Source: Lentisphaerota bacterium
GTDB taxonomy: Bacteria > Verrucomicrobiota > Kiritimatiellia > RFP12 > UBA3636
Length of the DNA: 34,456 nucleotides
Direction: 5' to 3'
NCBI GenBank assembly: GCA_022837245.1
Contig: JALHHX010000006.1
Coordinates: forward strand, 1 to 34,456
Shown here: positions 1 through 7,189 of the stretch, in pieces
Numbering within the stretch: the first letter of the stretch is position 1
How the letters are laid out: each line of letters starts with the position of its first letter
Translations under genes and position numbers: made by a program
The notes under the pieces: generated by a model
Told to the model about the DNA's origin: nothing
The model's database searches: none
What the model saw: only the letters and a program-made list of their open reading frames with translations

Positions 1-126
1 GATTTCGTTGCCAACAGTGCAGGTGCGGCCATAGGAGTGCTTCTGACTCCGCCAGCGTTTCTTGTTGCCAGGCAAATGAAAACCGTCGTGGATCCCGAGT
101 CCGAAAAGTTCCCGGGGGTTGTGTGA
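1..126 (+). CDS. C-terminal end of a VanZ-like membrane protein (partial)
   Basis: The reading frame is open from the first base to a TGA at 124-126 and gives 41 residues, so the gene starts outside the window. The visible part begins DFVANSAGAAIGVLL and then a hydrophobic stretch followed by a charged tail. A D-x-x-x-N-x-x-G-x-x-x-G pattern ahead of the last membrane helix is typical of VanZ-like proteins, small polytopic membrane proteins whose role is mostly unknown outside glycopeptide resistance. The stop overlaps the next start in GTGA (123-126), so the two genes are probably translationally coupled. The frame and stop are clear; the VanZ assignment rests on one short motif. Confidence 0.5.
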   Translation, partial: DFVANSAGAAIGVLLTPPAFLVARQMKTVVDPESEKFPGVV

Positions 127-899
127 TAGCGCATAGACGCGTTGCAGCAATCATTCCGCTTGTCACGGCGTTTGCAAACGCGCTGTGCGCACAAGCGCGC
201 GTTTTCGAGTCAGACAGCGGCGACGTGCGTATCACCGGCATCCCAATGGTGCTGCAAATCGGTCGTTCGTATTGTGCGCCCGCAACAATGGTGCGCGTGT
301 TGCGGTACTATGGTATCGAAGCAGAGCAGAAAATACTCGCCGAACGGGCTGGAAGCACAGACGACAACGGCACAGATGTGGGCAAAATGCTCGAAGAAGT
401 CTCCAAAATCTGCGCCGGGTACAATCTCAAGGTTGAAGCGATCATGGATTTCGATTACGCGCGCTACGCCGCCATAATCGCGAAATACAATGCAATAGCG
501 GCGAAGCGCGACAGTCCCGCGCTGGGGCTCAATGAAAAACATATCGACCTCTCCAAGACGTTCGCAAATGCCGATATCGAAATTCTCCGTCAGACCGCCA
601 CAAAGCGAGACCTGCGCGCTTTCTCGAAGACCGTGCGCGGACATGTCCGAGGCGAAACGCCTCTAATCTGGGGTGTCGTGCTCGGGATCGCTCCGGAGCC
701 CGACATCGCTCCATACACCAGCGGCGGCCACCTGCGCCTAATAACCGGCTTCAACGACAAGACGAGCGAAATAATCTACTCCGACCCCTGGGGGCCGAAG
801 CACGCCACCAAGCGCATGCCGCTTGCTGATGCCTATGCCATCACCATGTCACTGCATGCCCTGGCACCGATCTTGTCTAACCAAGACGCGGCCCCATAA
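123..899 (+). CDS. Secreted C39-like papain-fold cysteine peptidase
   Basis: The 258-residue product starts with a signal peptide (RR near residue 5, hydrophobic to about 21, likely cleavage after ALCAQA). The mature part shows the C39-like layout: Gln45 of the oxyanion hole, Cys51 in the YCAPATMVRVLRYYG motif, His203 in SGGHLRLITG and Asp221 in YSDPWG. These are the residues expected of a papain-like peptidase. C39 domains of ABC exporters cut double-glycine leaders, but this one is free-standing, secreted and has no ABC domain, so its substrate is unknown. The start is a GTG inside the GTGA overlap with the upstream VanZ-like gene. Its 3' end overlaps the convergent aroC by 23 bases. The peptidase fold is likely; actual proteolysis is inferred. 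Confidence 0.75.
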   Translation: MIAHRRVAAIIPLVTAFANALCAQARVFESDSGDVRITGIPMVLQIGRSYCAPATMVRVLRYYGIEAEQKILAERAGSTDDNGTDVGKMLEEVSKICAGYNLKVEAIMDFDYARYAAIIAKYNAIAAKRDSPALGLNEKHIDLSKTFANADIEILRQTATKRDLRAFSKTVRGHVRGETPLIWGVVLGIAPEPDIAPYTSGGHLRLITGFNDKTSEIIYSDPWGPKHATKRMPLADAYAITMSLHALAPILSNQDAAP

Positions 900-1953
900 G
901 GACGTCCAGCAGTACGATCGCGAGTGCGCTTTCCACTACGGGAACAGCGCGGGGCACGATGCACGGGTCGTGACGCCCCCGGACGGACAATTTATCGTTA
1001 GTCATGGTGTTGAGGTTCACTGTATCCTGCTCTGCAGCAATGGATGATGTCGGCTTGAACGCGCATCGCACCACGATCGGCATGCCGTTCGATATGCCGC
1101 CCTCTATGCCGCCGGCGTTGTTTGTCTTGCGCGAGACGACGTTGCCTTCCGCCATGACGGGGCTGTCGTTGTTTTCGCTGCCCCTGTGGCGCGACGCCTC
1201 AAAGCCAATTCCAAACTCGACTCCCTTCACAGCCGGTATTGAGAAGAACATAGACGCCACGCGGCTTTCGATGCTGCCAAAAAACGGATCGCCGTACCCT
1301 GCCGGGAATCCATGAGCGAACGCCTCCACCACGCCTCCAACCGAATCTGTCTTGAAGAACGCCTCCTCGATCGCCTTCTGCATCAGCACCCCGCGCTCAT
1401 CATCGTAAACCGGGAATGTCTTCTTGCTCGGGGGTGTCGCGCCGGGGGTGGGGGCGCCGGAGTCCGTGATCCCGGCTATTTCGCATATGTGCGCCGATAT
1501 TTCGATGCCGCTTGATTCCAATATCTGCATGCAGATCGCGCCCGCGAAAGTCAGCGGGGCGGTGATACGTCCGGAAAAATGGCCGCCGCCGCGCGGGTCG
1601 TTCGCGCCCTTGTAGCGGATGCGCCCCGTTATGTCCGCATGACCGGGGCGTGGCTTGGCCGTCAGGTCTGCGTAGTCTATCGAACGCGTGTCTGTGTTGC
1701 GTATCACGGCTGCGAGCGGCGTCCCGCACGTCTTGCCGTTGAAAAAGCCCGACAGTATCTCTGGTTCGTCGGCTTCCTTGCGCCTGGTAGACCATGCAAA
1801 ATCCCCCGGGGCGCGCCGCTTGGTGTGCGCCGCGATTTTCTTCATGTCGAGCTCGAAGCCAGGCGGCAGCCCGTCGACCACGACGCCGATACCCTGTCCA
1901 TGCGACTCACCGAAAAGGCTGATTTTTATATTGTCACCCCACATCGAACTCAT
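877..1953 (-). CDS. aroC: Chorismate synthase
   Basis: AroC converts 5-enolpyruvylshikimate 3-phosphate to chorismate, the last shikimate-pathway step, using reduced FMN in the cytoplasm. The 358-residue length is normal. The N-terminus carries the family signature (WGDNIKISLFGESHGQGIG, with the GESHG core), then a RPGHAD motif, the RGGGHFSGR region, and near the C-terminus GRHDPCIVPRAVPVVES. An AGGAGGA ribosome site lies about six bases before the ATG. The gene follows aroA on the same strand, and the aroA stop lies 20 bases inside aroC, so the two are co-transcribed and probably translationally coupled. The last 23 bases overlap the convergent peptidase gene. Confidence 0.97.
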   Translation of the reverse strand: MSSMWGDNIKISLFGESHGQGIGVVVDGLPPGFELDMKKIAAHTKRRAPGDFAWSTRRKEADEPEILSGFFNGKTCGTPLAAVIRNTDTRSIDYADLTAKPRPGHADITGRIRYKGANDPRGGGHFSGRITAPLTFAGAICMQILESSGIEISAHICEIAGITDSGAPTPGATPPSKKTFPVYDDERGVLMQKAIEEAFFKTDSVGGVVEAFAHGFPAGYGDPFFGSIESRVASMFFSIPAVKGVEFGIGFEASRHRGSENNDSPVMAEGNVVSRKTNNAGGIEGGISNGMPIVVRCAFKPTSSIAAEQDTVNLNTMTNDKLSVRGRHDPCIVPRAVPVVESALAIVLLDVLMGPRLG

Positions 1954-3148
1954 GCGCGCTTCCTCCTGCTTGTCTGAAATGGTCGAAAAAAGTTGGATAA
2001 GATTTATTTATGGCACCGCAACCGTTAATCGTCACAGGGCCGTCGGCGCGCGTTGCCATCATCGCTGCCGCCATCACTATCCTGTGGTCGTTCGCGCCAT
2101 CAACCGTGCACGCTTCGAACGGAAGCGCGCGGGGATGCACCACAAGGCCGTCAGGGAGCGCTTCTGCCTCAACTCCGAACGCGCGCAGCATGGCGATCGT
2201 GGATTCGATGCGATCGCTCTCCTTAAGGCGGAGACGCGCCGCGTTCACGATGCGCGTTGTGCGCGGCGAAGCGGCAGCCGCAGCGGCGAGGGCGGGAACG
2301 AGATCCGGAGTGTTGGCGACGTCGATCACGTATTCATAGTCCGAGCCATTGGCAAGCTCCGCAAGCATCGCGGCGAAGGCGCTATCGCCCTGAGAAGTCT
2401 TTTGAGGCGAAGTCTCCACCCTGACACCGTGTCCGAGGTGCGCGGCGAGGAGCCAGAAGGCCGCTTGCGAGAAATCGGGTTCGGCTTTGTATTGCCTCGT
2501 GGCAGAGTAGCGCTGAGAGCCTTGCACCGAATATCCGTCGGCAGAGCGTTTAGCAGTCACGCCGAAGTGGCGCATAACATCGAGCGTCATATCCACATAC
2601 GGCTCGGATTCGAGCGGGGATGTGAGGACTATCTGCGAATCGCCGTCTAGGAGCGGGAGCGCAATGAGAAGCCCTGAGACGTACTGCGAGCTGATATTCC
2701 CGGGGAGGGTGAAAGAGCCGGGTGTGAGCTTGCCGTTTATGGAGAGCGGGAGGAACTTGCCGTCTCCGGGGAAATCCAGCCTTATGCCGTGGCCATTGAA
2801 CGCCTCCTTGTACTCGGCGAGCGGACGCGTGGGTAGCCTGCCTTCGCCCGTCACGTGAGATTCGATGCCTAGCGCCGCCAGCACCGGCACCAGCAGACGC
2901 AGCGTGGTGCCAGACTCGCCGCAATTAATCTCCACAGCTCCTCTGCTCCCCCGCGCGGCGGTTATTCGGCGTATACAATCGAGAGTTGCGGAGATGTCGG
3001 CCGACATGTCGCCGTGATCGGGCAGGGCACACAGGTCGAGATCGCCTGCCAATGCGGAGCAGACGAGCCCCCGGTGAAGGAGGCTCTTCGAAGGAGGAAC
3101 CTTGATGGCGCCTTCAAGTCGTGATGGTTTGATTACCGCGATTCTCAT
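1934..3148 (-). CDS. aroA: 3-phosphoshikimate 1-carboxyvinyltransferase (EPSP synthase)
   Basis: AroA transfers enolpyruvyl from PEP to shikimate 3-phosphate, just before AroC. Visible motifs in order: IKVPPSKSLLHRGL (substrate-binding Lys-Ser and Arg), NCGESGTTLRLL, LPTRPLAEYKEAF, NISSQYVSGLL, the catalytic Asp region PDLVPALA, LRLKESDRIESTI and DHRIVMAAA. The GESGTTLR form of the PEP-binding loop differs from the enterobacterial GNAGTAMR form and resembles Chlamydia or Clostridia enzymes, as I remember them. An upstream in-frame start would add 19 residues, but a good promoter at 3158-3186 would begin transcription about three bases before the ATG at 3146-3148, so the shorter 404-residue product starting MRIAVIKPSRLEG is preferred. 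Confidence 0.95.
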   Translation of the reverse strand: MRIAVIKPSRLEGAIKVPPSKSLLHRGLVCSALAGDLDLCALPDHGDMSADISATLDCIRRITAARGSRGAVEINCGESGTTLRLLVPVLAALGIESHVTGEGRLPTRPLAEYKEAFNGHGIRLDFPGDGKFLPLSINGKLTPGSFTLPGNISSQYVSGLLIALPLLDGDSQIVLTSPLESEPYVDMTLDVMRHFGVTAKRSADGYSVQGSQRYSATRQYKAEPDFSQAAFWLLAAHLGHGVRVETSPQKTSQGDSAFAAMLAELANGSDYEYVIDVANTPDLVPALAAAAAASPRTTRIVNAARLRLKESDRIESTIAMLRAFGVEAEALPDGLVVHPRALPFEACTVDGANDHRIVMAAAMMATRADGPVTINGCGAINKSYPTFFDHFRQAGGSAHEFDVG

Positions 3149-3157
3149 TACCCGCGC

Positions 3158-3186
3158 ATTGTAGCGTATTGCCATGGGCAAAACAA
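3158..3186 (-). promoter_or_regulatory. Candidate sigma70-type promoter for aroA
   Basis: On the minus strand TTGTTT (3186-3181) is followed after 17 bases by TACAAT (3163-3158). The predicted transcript start is about 3150-3152, only a few bases from the aroA ATG, so the message would be almost leaderless. This is sequence reading only. Confidence 0.5.
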
Positions 3187-3216
3187 CCGTAGAACGGCAT
3201 GGCATGAAAATTTATC

Positions 3217-3245
3217 TTGAGTTTGGATTCGGGAAATGGTAGCTT
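3217..3245 (+). promoter_or_regulatory. Candidate promoter for the tRNA-Ala gene
   Basis: TTGAGT (3217-3222) is followed after 17 bases by TAGCTT (3240-3245), about 30 bases before the tRNA. The -10 match is weak, so this is tentative. Confidence 0.3.
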
Positions 3246-3274
3246 GTTCTCCGTTTTTGCACGTCAGAGGCGCT

Positions 3275-3350
3275 GGGGCGGTAGCTCAGTTGGTAGAGCA
3301 TTACGTTCGCAACGTAGGGGTCGTGAGTTCGAATCTCATCCGCTCCACCA
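3275..3350 (+). tRNA. tRNA-Ala, anticodon CGC
   Basis: The 76-base gene folds into a full cloverleaf. The acceptor stem 3275-3281 pairs with 3340-3346, including G3:U70, the main alanine identity element. The anticodon stem TTACG/CGTAG closes the loop TTCGCAA, giving anticodon CGC at 3308-3310, which reads GCG. The T arm is GTGAG-TTCGAAT-CTCAT. The discriminator base is A and CCA is encoded at 3348-3350. It lies alone between aroA on the other strand and the ribosomal protein genes. Confidence 0.96.
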
Positions 3351-3575
3351 GTTTCCCGACGATGCCGGAACTTGCTCTTCCCTGCAGCCGGCCGGGTGTT
3401 GAATAATGCCTGGCGAACGCCGTACTCCGTGCGTTTTGGAAGCGAACAGTGGAAAAAAGGGCGGGGGCTGGTGTTGCGTAAGCCGAGGTCCGGTGGCTGT
3501 GCGTTAAGAGGTGCCCAATAGTAATTCAGGCGGGTGGTTTGAAAACGGCCTTCCGCCGCAAACGGGGTCATTAAG

Positions 3576-3770
3576 ATGCCAAAAAAGAAGACACACAAAT
3601 CGTCGACGAAACGTTGCAAAGTAACGGCGTCGGGCAAGGTGCTCGCCACGCGCGCAGCAAAGCGCCATCTGGCGAGCAGCAAATCGCGCAAGCGCAAACG
3701 CAATCTCCGCGGGATGGCGGTTCTCTCCGGGCCGGAGCAGAAACGCGTCAAGAAGTTGCTCGCGTCGTAA
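3576..3770 (+). CDS. rpmI: Large ribosomal subunit protein bL35
   Basis: This 64-residue, very basic protein starts MPKKKTHKSSTKRCKVTASG and ends with GPEQKRVKKLLAS, the standard bL35 pattern and length. It is a structural protein of the 50S subunit. rplT follows 50 bases later, the usual pairing, but infC, which normally precedes rpmI, is not upstream here: a tRNA gene and 225 bases without a gene (3351-3575) are found instead. That stretch probably holds the operon promoter and leader; I see no clear consensus promoter or known L20 operator in it. There is no strong Shine-Dalgarno sequence, only CGGGG about nine bases before the ATG. Confidence 0.95.
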   Translation: MPKKKTHKSSTKRCKVTASGKVLATRAAKRHLASSKSRKRKRNLRGMAVLSGPEQKRVKKLLAS

Positions 3771-3820
3771 AGGGCGGGTTACGGTACTAAAGTCAATCAA
3801 GAAAGAGGAGATTTAAAGAA

Positions 3821-4177
3821 ATGTCAAGAGCAACGAATGCACCGGCATCACGTAAGCGTCGCAGTCGGCGTTTAGATATGGCCAAGGGTTTTTACGGCGG
3901 CCGCAGCAAGCGTTTCCGCCAGGCAACGGAGGCCGTGGACCGCGCGATGGTCATGGCGACCGAGCACCGCAAGCTGCGTAAGCGCGACTTCCGCGGTCTT
4001 TGGATCGCGCGAATCAACGCGGCAGCGCGCGCGAACGGCATCACTTACAGCCGTTTCATCGAGGGGCTGACGAAGGCCGGCGTGAAGCTGAACCGCAAAG
4101 CGCTCTCCGAGATCGCGATAGCGGATCCAACGGGCTTCGCCTCGCTTGTGGAGCAAGCCAAGGCGGCTATACAATAA
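3821..4177 (+). CDS. rplT: Large ribosomal subunit protein bL20
   Basis: The 118-residue product has the bL20 core: RRLDMAKGFYGGRSKRFRQA, then EHRKLRKRDFRGLWIARINAAAR and ITYSRFIEGLTKAGVKLNRKALSEIA. bL20 is a 23S rRNA-binding assembly protein and in many bacteria represses its own operon. A clear GAGGAG ribosome site sits about ten bases before the ATG. It follows rpmI and precedes rpmE by 19 bases, so the three form one transcription unit ending at the terminator at 4448-4476. The N-terminus (MSRATNAPASRKRRSRR) matches the usual basic tail. Confidence 0.97.
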   Translation: MSRATNAPASRKRRSRRLDMAKGFYGGRSKRFRQATEAVDRAMVMATEHRKLRKRDFRGLWIARINAAARANGITYSRFIEGLTKAGVKLNRKALSEIAIADPTGFASLVEQAKAAIQ

Positions 4178-4196
4178 GCAGCAAGGAGTTTTGTAA

Positions 4197-4415
4197 ATGA
4201 AAAAGAACATACATCCGAAATACGGGCCGGCCACGGTGACTTGTTCCTGCGGCAACGTGTTCGAGACTAATTCCACGGGCAAGGACATGCATGTGAACAC
4301 GTGTTCCGCATGCCATCCCTACTATACTGGGCAGCAGACGTTCATCGACACCGAAGGGCGCATCGACTCGTTCAAGCGTCGTTACGGTGACAGGGCGAAG
4401 TCGGCCAAGAAGTAG
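4197..4415 (+). CDS. rpmE: Large ribosomal subunit protein bL31, zinc-binding type
   Basis: The 72-residue product begins MKKNIHPKYGPATVTCSCGN and has Cys16, Cys18, Cys36 and Cys39, the CxC...CxxC zinc site of the C+ form of bL31. Zinc-free paralogs replace this form under zinc starvation in many bacteria; none is in view. An AAGGAG ribosome site lies ten bases before the ATG. rpmE next to rpmI-rplT and followed by prfA is a sensible translation cluster; rpmE-prfA adjacency is common. Confidence 0.96.
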   Translation: MKKNIHPKYGPATVTCSCGNVFETNSTGKDMHVNTCSACHPYYTGQQTFIDTEGRIDSFKRRYGDRAKSAKK

Positions 4416-4447
4416 CCGGCGGCGGTTCCACGCCCTGGTCCGGGATG

Positions 4448-4476
4448 GGGCGCGGCCTTTCGGCTGCGCCCTTTTT
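4448..4476 (+). terminator. Intrinsic terminator after rpmE
   Basis: A 10-bp stem, GGGCGCGGCC (4448-4457) with GGCTGCGCCC (4462-4471), contains one G:U pair, has a TTTC loop and runs into TTTTT (4472-4476). It ends the rpmI-rplT-rpmE unit and separates it from prfA. Confidence 0.92.
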
Positions 4477-4525
4477 CCGTTACAGGGTGGGCGTACGTTG
4501 TGATATCGTCTCCGAGACTTGAATT

Positions 4526-5623
4526 ATGATAGAAAAAGCGCGGGTGGAAAAGATTCTGGACAGGTTGCACTCCGTGGAGCGCGAGCTTGCGGATCCTGCC
4601 GTGGCTTCCCAGCAAAGGCACTACCGGGCGCTCATGCTGGAGCATTCGGCTTTGAGAAAGCTGGAGGAGCGCGCGGTGCGTTATTTCAAGCTCGTGGAGT
4701 CGGTCGAAGAGGCTCGCAGGATCATCGAGAGCCCAGGTATGGACGACGACTTCCGCGAGCTTGCGGAGGCGGAGCTTGCGGAGGCGGAGGAGGCGTTGCC
4801 CGGCGCGGAGCATGATTTGGCGGCGGCGCTGCTTCCGCCCGATCCTGACGCCCAGAGAAACGCCATGATTGAAATCCGCGCGGGCACGGGCGGCGACGAG
4901 GCGGCGATATTCGCAGGTGATTTATACCGCATGTACTGCAGGTACGCGGAAGAGCGGGGGTGGAAAGTGACGCCACTAGACGCGAGCCCCGGCGGGATGG
5001 GCGGCTACAAGGAGATCGTGTTCCTCGTTGAGGGGACAGGGTCCTATGCCGCGCTGCGATACGAGGGCGGGGGGCACAGGGTGCAGCGAGTGCCAGAGAC
5101 GGAGTCGCAGGGGCGTGTCCACACATCAGCGGCGACCGTGGCGGTTTTTCCGCAGGCGGAAGAGGATGACGAACTTGTGATAGATCCGCAGGATCTGCGC
5201 ATAGACACCTACAGGTCCGGCGGGGCGGGCGGCCAGCATGTGAACAAGACCGATTCGGCTGTTCGCATCACGCATTTGCCGACGGGGATAGTCGTGCAGA
5301 GCCAGGAAGAGCGTTCGCAGCACCAGAACAAGGAAAAGTGCATGGCGGCGTTGAGGTCGAGGCTGCTTGATCAGAGGCGCGATGCCGAGGAAGAGAAAAT
5401 GGGCAGCGCGCGTCGCGTCATGATCGGGTCCGGGGACCGCAGTGGCAGGATGCGGACGTACAACTTCCCGCAGAACAGGCTGACAGACCACCGAATAAAC
5501 CTGACATTGTACAGTTTGGACCGCGTTATGGAGGGGCAGATTGGCGAGCTGCTGGGTGCGTTGGCGGCCTCGAACGAAGACTTGCGGCTTGAAGCCGCGA
5601 TGGGGCGAATGGGCGAAGGCTGA
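4526..5623 (+). CDS. prfA: Peptide chain release factor 1
   Basis: RF1 reads UAA and UAG stop codons and triggers peptide release. The 365-residue product has the helical N-terminal domain rich in acidic residues, the stop-codon recognition motif of PxT type (Pro190-Glu191-Thr192 in RVPETESQGRVHTSA), which marks RF1 rather than RF2, and the catalytic GGQ at 235-237 in SGGAGGQHVNKTDSAVR. The Gln of GGQ is the usual PrmC methylation target; prmC, often next to prfA, is not here. The recognition tripeptide is PET rather than PAT or PVT, a minor variation. The ATG has no strong ribosome site. Confidence 0.97.
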   Translation: MIEKARVEKILDRLHSVERELADPAVASQQRHYRALMLEHSALRKLEERAVRYFKLVESVEEARRIIESPGMDDDFRELAEAELAEAEEALPGAEHDLAAALLPPDPDAQRNAMIEIRAGTGGDEAAIFAGDLYRMYCRYAEERGWKVTPLDASPGGMGGYKEIVFLVEGTGSYAALRYEGGGHRVQRVPETESQGRVHTSAATVAVFPQAEEDDELVIDPQDLRIDTYRSGGAGGQHVNKTDSAVRITHLPTGIVVQSQEERSQHQNKEKCMAALRSRLLDQRRDAEEEKMGSARRVMIGSGDRSGRMRTYNFPQNRLTDHRINLTLYSLDRVMEGQIGELLGALAASNEDLRLEAAMGRMGEG

Positions 5624-5670
5624 TTGTTTTTCGACGAGATGTTAATTTTTTGTAAGACCGTTATTTATGG

Positions 5671-5700
5671 TTGACTTTTACGGTGGTTTTGAAGTAGTCT
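5671..5700 (+). promoter_or_regulatory. Candidate promoter for the polysaccharide export block
   Basis: TTGACT (5671-5676) and TAGTCT (5695-5700) are 18 bases apart, about 55 bases before the beta-barrel gene. The -35 is good and the -10 is poor. Confidence 0.35.
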
Positions 5701-5755
5701 CTCCTGCGTGAGGACTATTGAGGTTCTTTCAAAATCTTCCGGAGATAATGATAAA

Positions 5756-7090
5756 ATGAACTTGTTGAAAAGACACATGGCGCTTGGGGTAGCGCTTTCC
5801 GCCGGTATTTTGGCGTCTTCGCTTGCATTTGGCGAGGGCGGATTGCTCGAACCACTGGGGCTGAGCCTGACAGTTGGCGTGAGGCAAACCGACAACAGGG
5901 ACAAAATCCCGGACGGCTTTCTGGTCAAGGACGAGCCTATCGAAAAGGAGGACGACACGGAAATCTGGGTGTCGCCCAAAATCTCATTTGACAAGCGTAC
6001 TTCCGAGCGATTCAAGTACTATTTTGAGTACAGTCCTTCCTACACATATTTCGACAACCCGCGTAGTGGCGGCGAGGAGGAGGAGTGGTCCCACATGGCG
6101 AAGGGCGATATTGAATTCAACATCACCCCGCTCACCATATTCAGGCTTACAGATCTTTACATCTGGAGCGGCGCGAAGGACTGGTATTACGATGCCGATT
6201 ACGAACTGGGCGAGCGCGAGCTGGAAGCGCGGGAGGACGACTACTGGGAGAACCTGCTGCGTCCGTCCATCCTCACCCAGTTGACGGCCGACGACACATT
6301 CAAGCTTTCCGGTCTCTGGCGCGTTAAGCGCTATGACGAAGAATACGCCGCCGACCGCGGCGACGAAGACGAATATTCGGTTCTGGGCGAGTTGATGCAT
6401 CGCCAGAACCGCCACGTCGCGTTCGGCCTGTTCGGGGAATACACCGCGTTCGACCGCACCAGGGACGGTGCGGAAGCGGATCCCCTCAGCACGGACGGCT
6501 CTCCGCTGAGAATCGATGCTGGCGTCCAGTACGTGACGCTTGGCGTGCAGCTGTCATACGATTTCCTGGGGGATGGCAACCACGTTCTGCTCGGTCGCAC
6601 GGGCTACAACTTCATGTGGTATGAGGCTGACGACCTTGAAGACGACGACATGTGGGGCGACACTAGGATTGAGTTCGCGTTCCGCCAGCTTGAGCGCACA
6701 AGCGGCCGCGTGGGCATAAGGTACGGCAACGAGTACGCGGATGTTTTCCCCTACAGCTCCCAGGAGAACATGACGCTGTACGGCAACGTGGCCCGCAGGT
6801 TTGGCAGAACGGGCAATTTCGCGCTATCCGCTGATGTGGAATACCGCATGCGCACCTATGAAAAGGACGACATAGACCCCGACGCATTCAACCACGACTA
6901 CTACCGTGAAGCGTTTGAAGACAAGGACGCCGACCGCGACAGTATCTGGGTCCGCGTCTCCGCTGCCTATGAATTCACCGAAGATCTCACGGCATCGGTC
7001 TTCTACTCCTACGAGGACGTCGATTCCGACATCGACACGGGCTACACCGAGAACGTGGTTGGAGTCACCGCCACTTATGATTTCCTATAG
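5756..7090 (+). CDS. Outer-membrane beta-barrel protein of the exopolysaccharide locus
   Basis: The 444-residue product starts MNLLKRHMALGVALSAG with a signal peptide ending near SLAFG. The ATG at 5756 follows a GGAG ribosome site; a longer frame from 5708 would put 16 polar residues before the signal. The mature part alternates polar and aromatic residues in many predicted beta-strands (for example YYFEYSPSYTYF, VSAAYEFTEDLTASVFYSY) and ends VVGVTATYDFL, a typical beta-barrel C-terminus. It is rich in Asp and Glu, as in long outer loops. I recognise the general BBP2-like/EpsL-type barrel found beside Wzc and Wza genes, not a named family. By position it may form the outer-membrane exit for the polymer. 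Confidence 0.7.
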   Translation: MNLLKRHMALGVALSAGILASSLAFGEGGLLEPLGLSLTVGVRQTDNRDKIPDGFLVKDEPIEKEDDTEIWVSPKISFDKRTSERFKYYFEYSPSYTYFDNPRSGGEEEEWSHMAKGDIEFNITPLTIFRLTDLYIWSGAKDWYYDADYELGERELEAREDDYWENLLRPSILTQLTADDTFKLSGLWRVKRYDEEYAADRGDEDEYSVLGELMHRQNRHVAFGLFGEYTAFDRTRDGAEADPLSTDGSPLRIDAGVQYVTLGVQLSYDFLGDGNHVLLGRTGYNFMWYEADDLEDDDMWGDTRIEFAFRQLERTSGRVGIRYGNEYADVFPYSSQENMTLYGNVARRFGRTGNFALSADVEYRMRTYEKDDIDPDAFNHDYYREAFEDKDADRDSIWVRVSAAYEFTEDLTASVFYSYEDVDSDIDTGYTENVVGVTATYDFL

Positions 7091-7143
7091 AACGCCGCAT
7101 AGCGCAGCGGAATGCGCTTGCACGGCTTGAACGTTATGCAGCT

Positions 7144-7172
7144 AATCCGCCGGCCTGAAAACCCGGCGGATT
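7144..7172 (+). terminator. Hairpin between the beta-barrel and BY-kinase genes
   Basis: A perfect 10-bp stem, AATCCGCCGG (7144-7153) with CCGGCGGATT (7163-7172), has a 9-base loop and only a broken T run (TTCATTT). It ends 17 bases before the kinase ATG. It could be a partial terminator or RNA-processing site that lowers expression of the kinase relative to the barrel. Confidence 0.55.
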
Positions 7173-7189
7173 TCATTTGAAGGACATTG

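Noticed and set aside
1934..3205. Longer aroA start adding 19 residues
   Set aside because: The added residues lie within and upstream of the best promoter and do not fit the family N-terminus.
3212..3751. Open frame of 179 codons on the minus strand across the tRNA and rpmI
   Set aside because: It runs antisense through a clear tRNA and a ribosomal protein gene and shows no domain.
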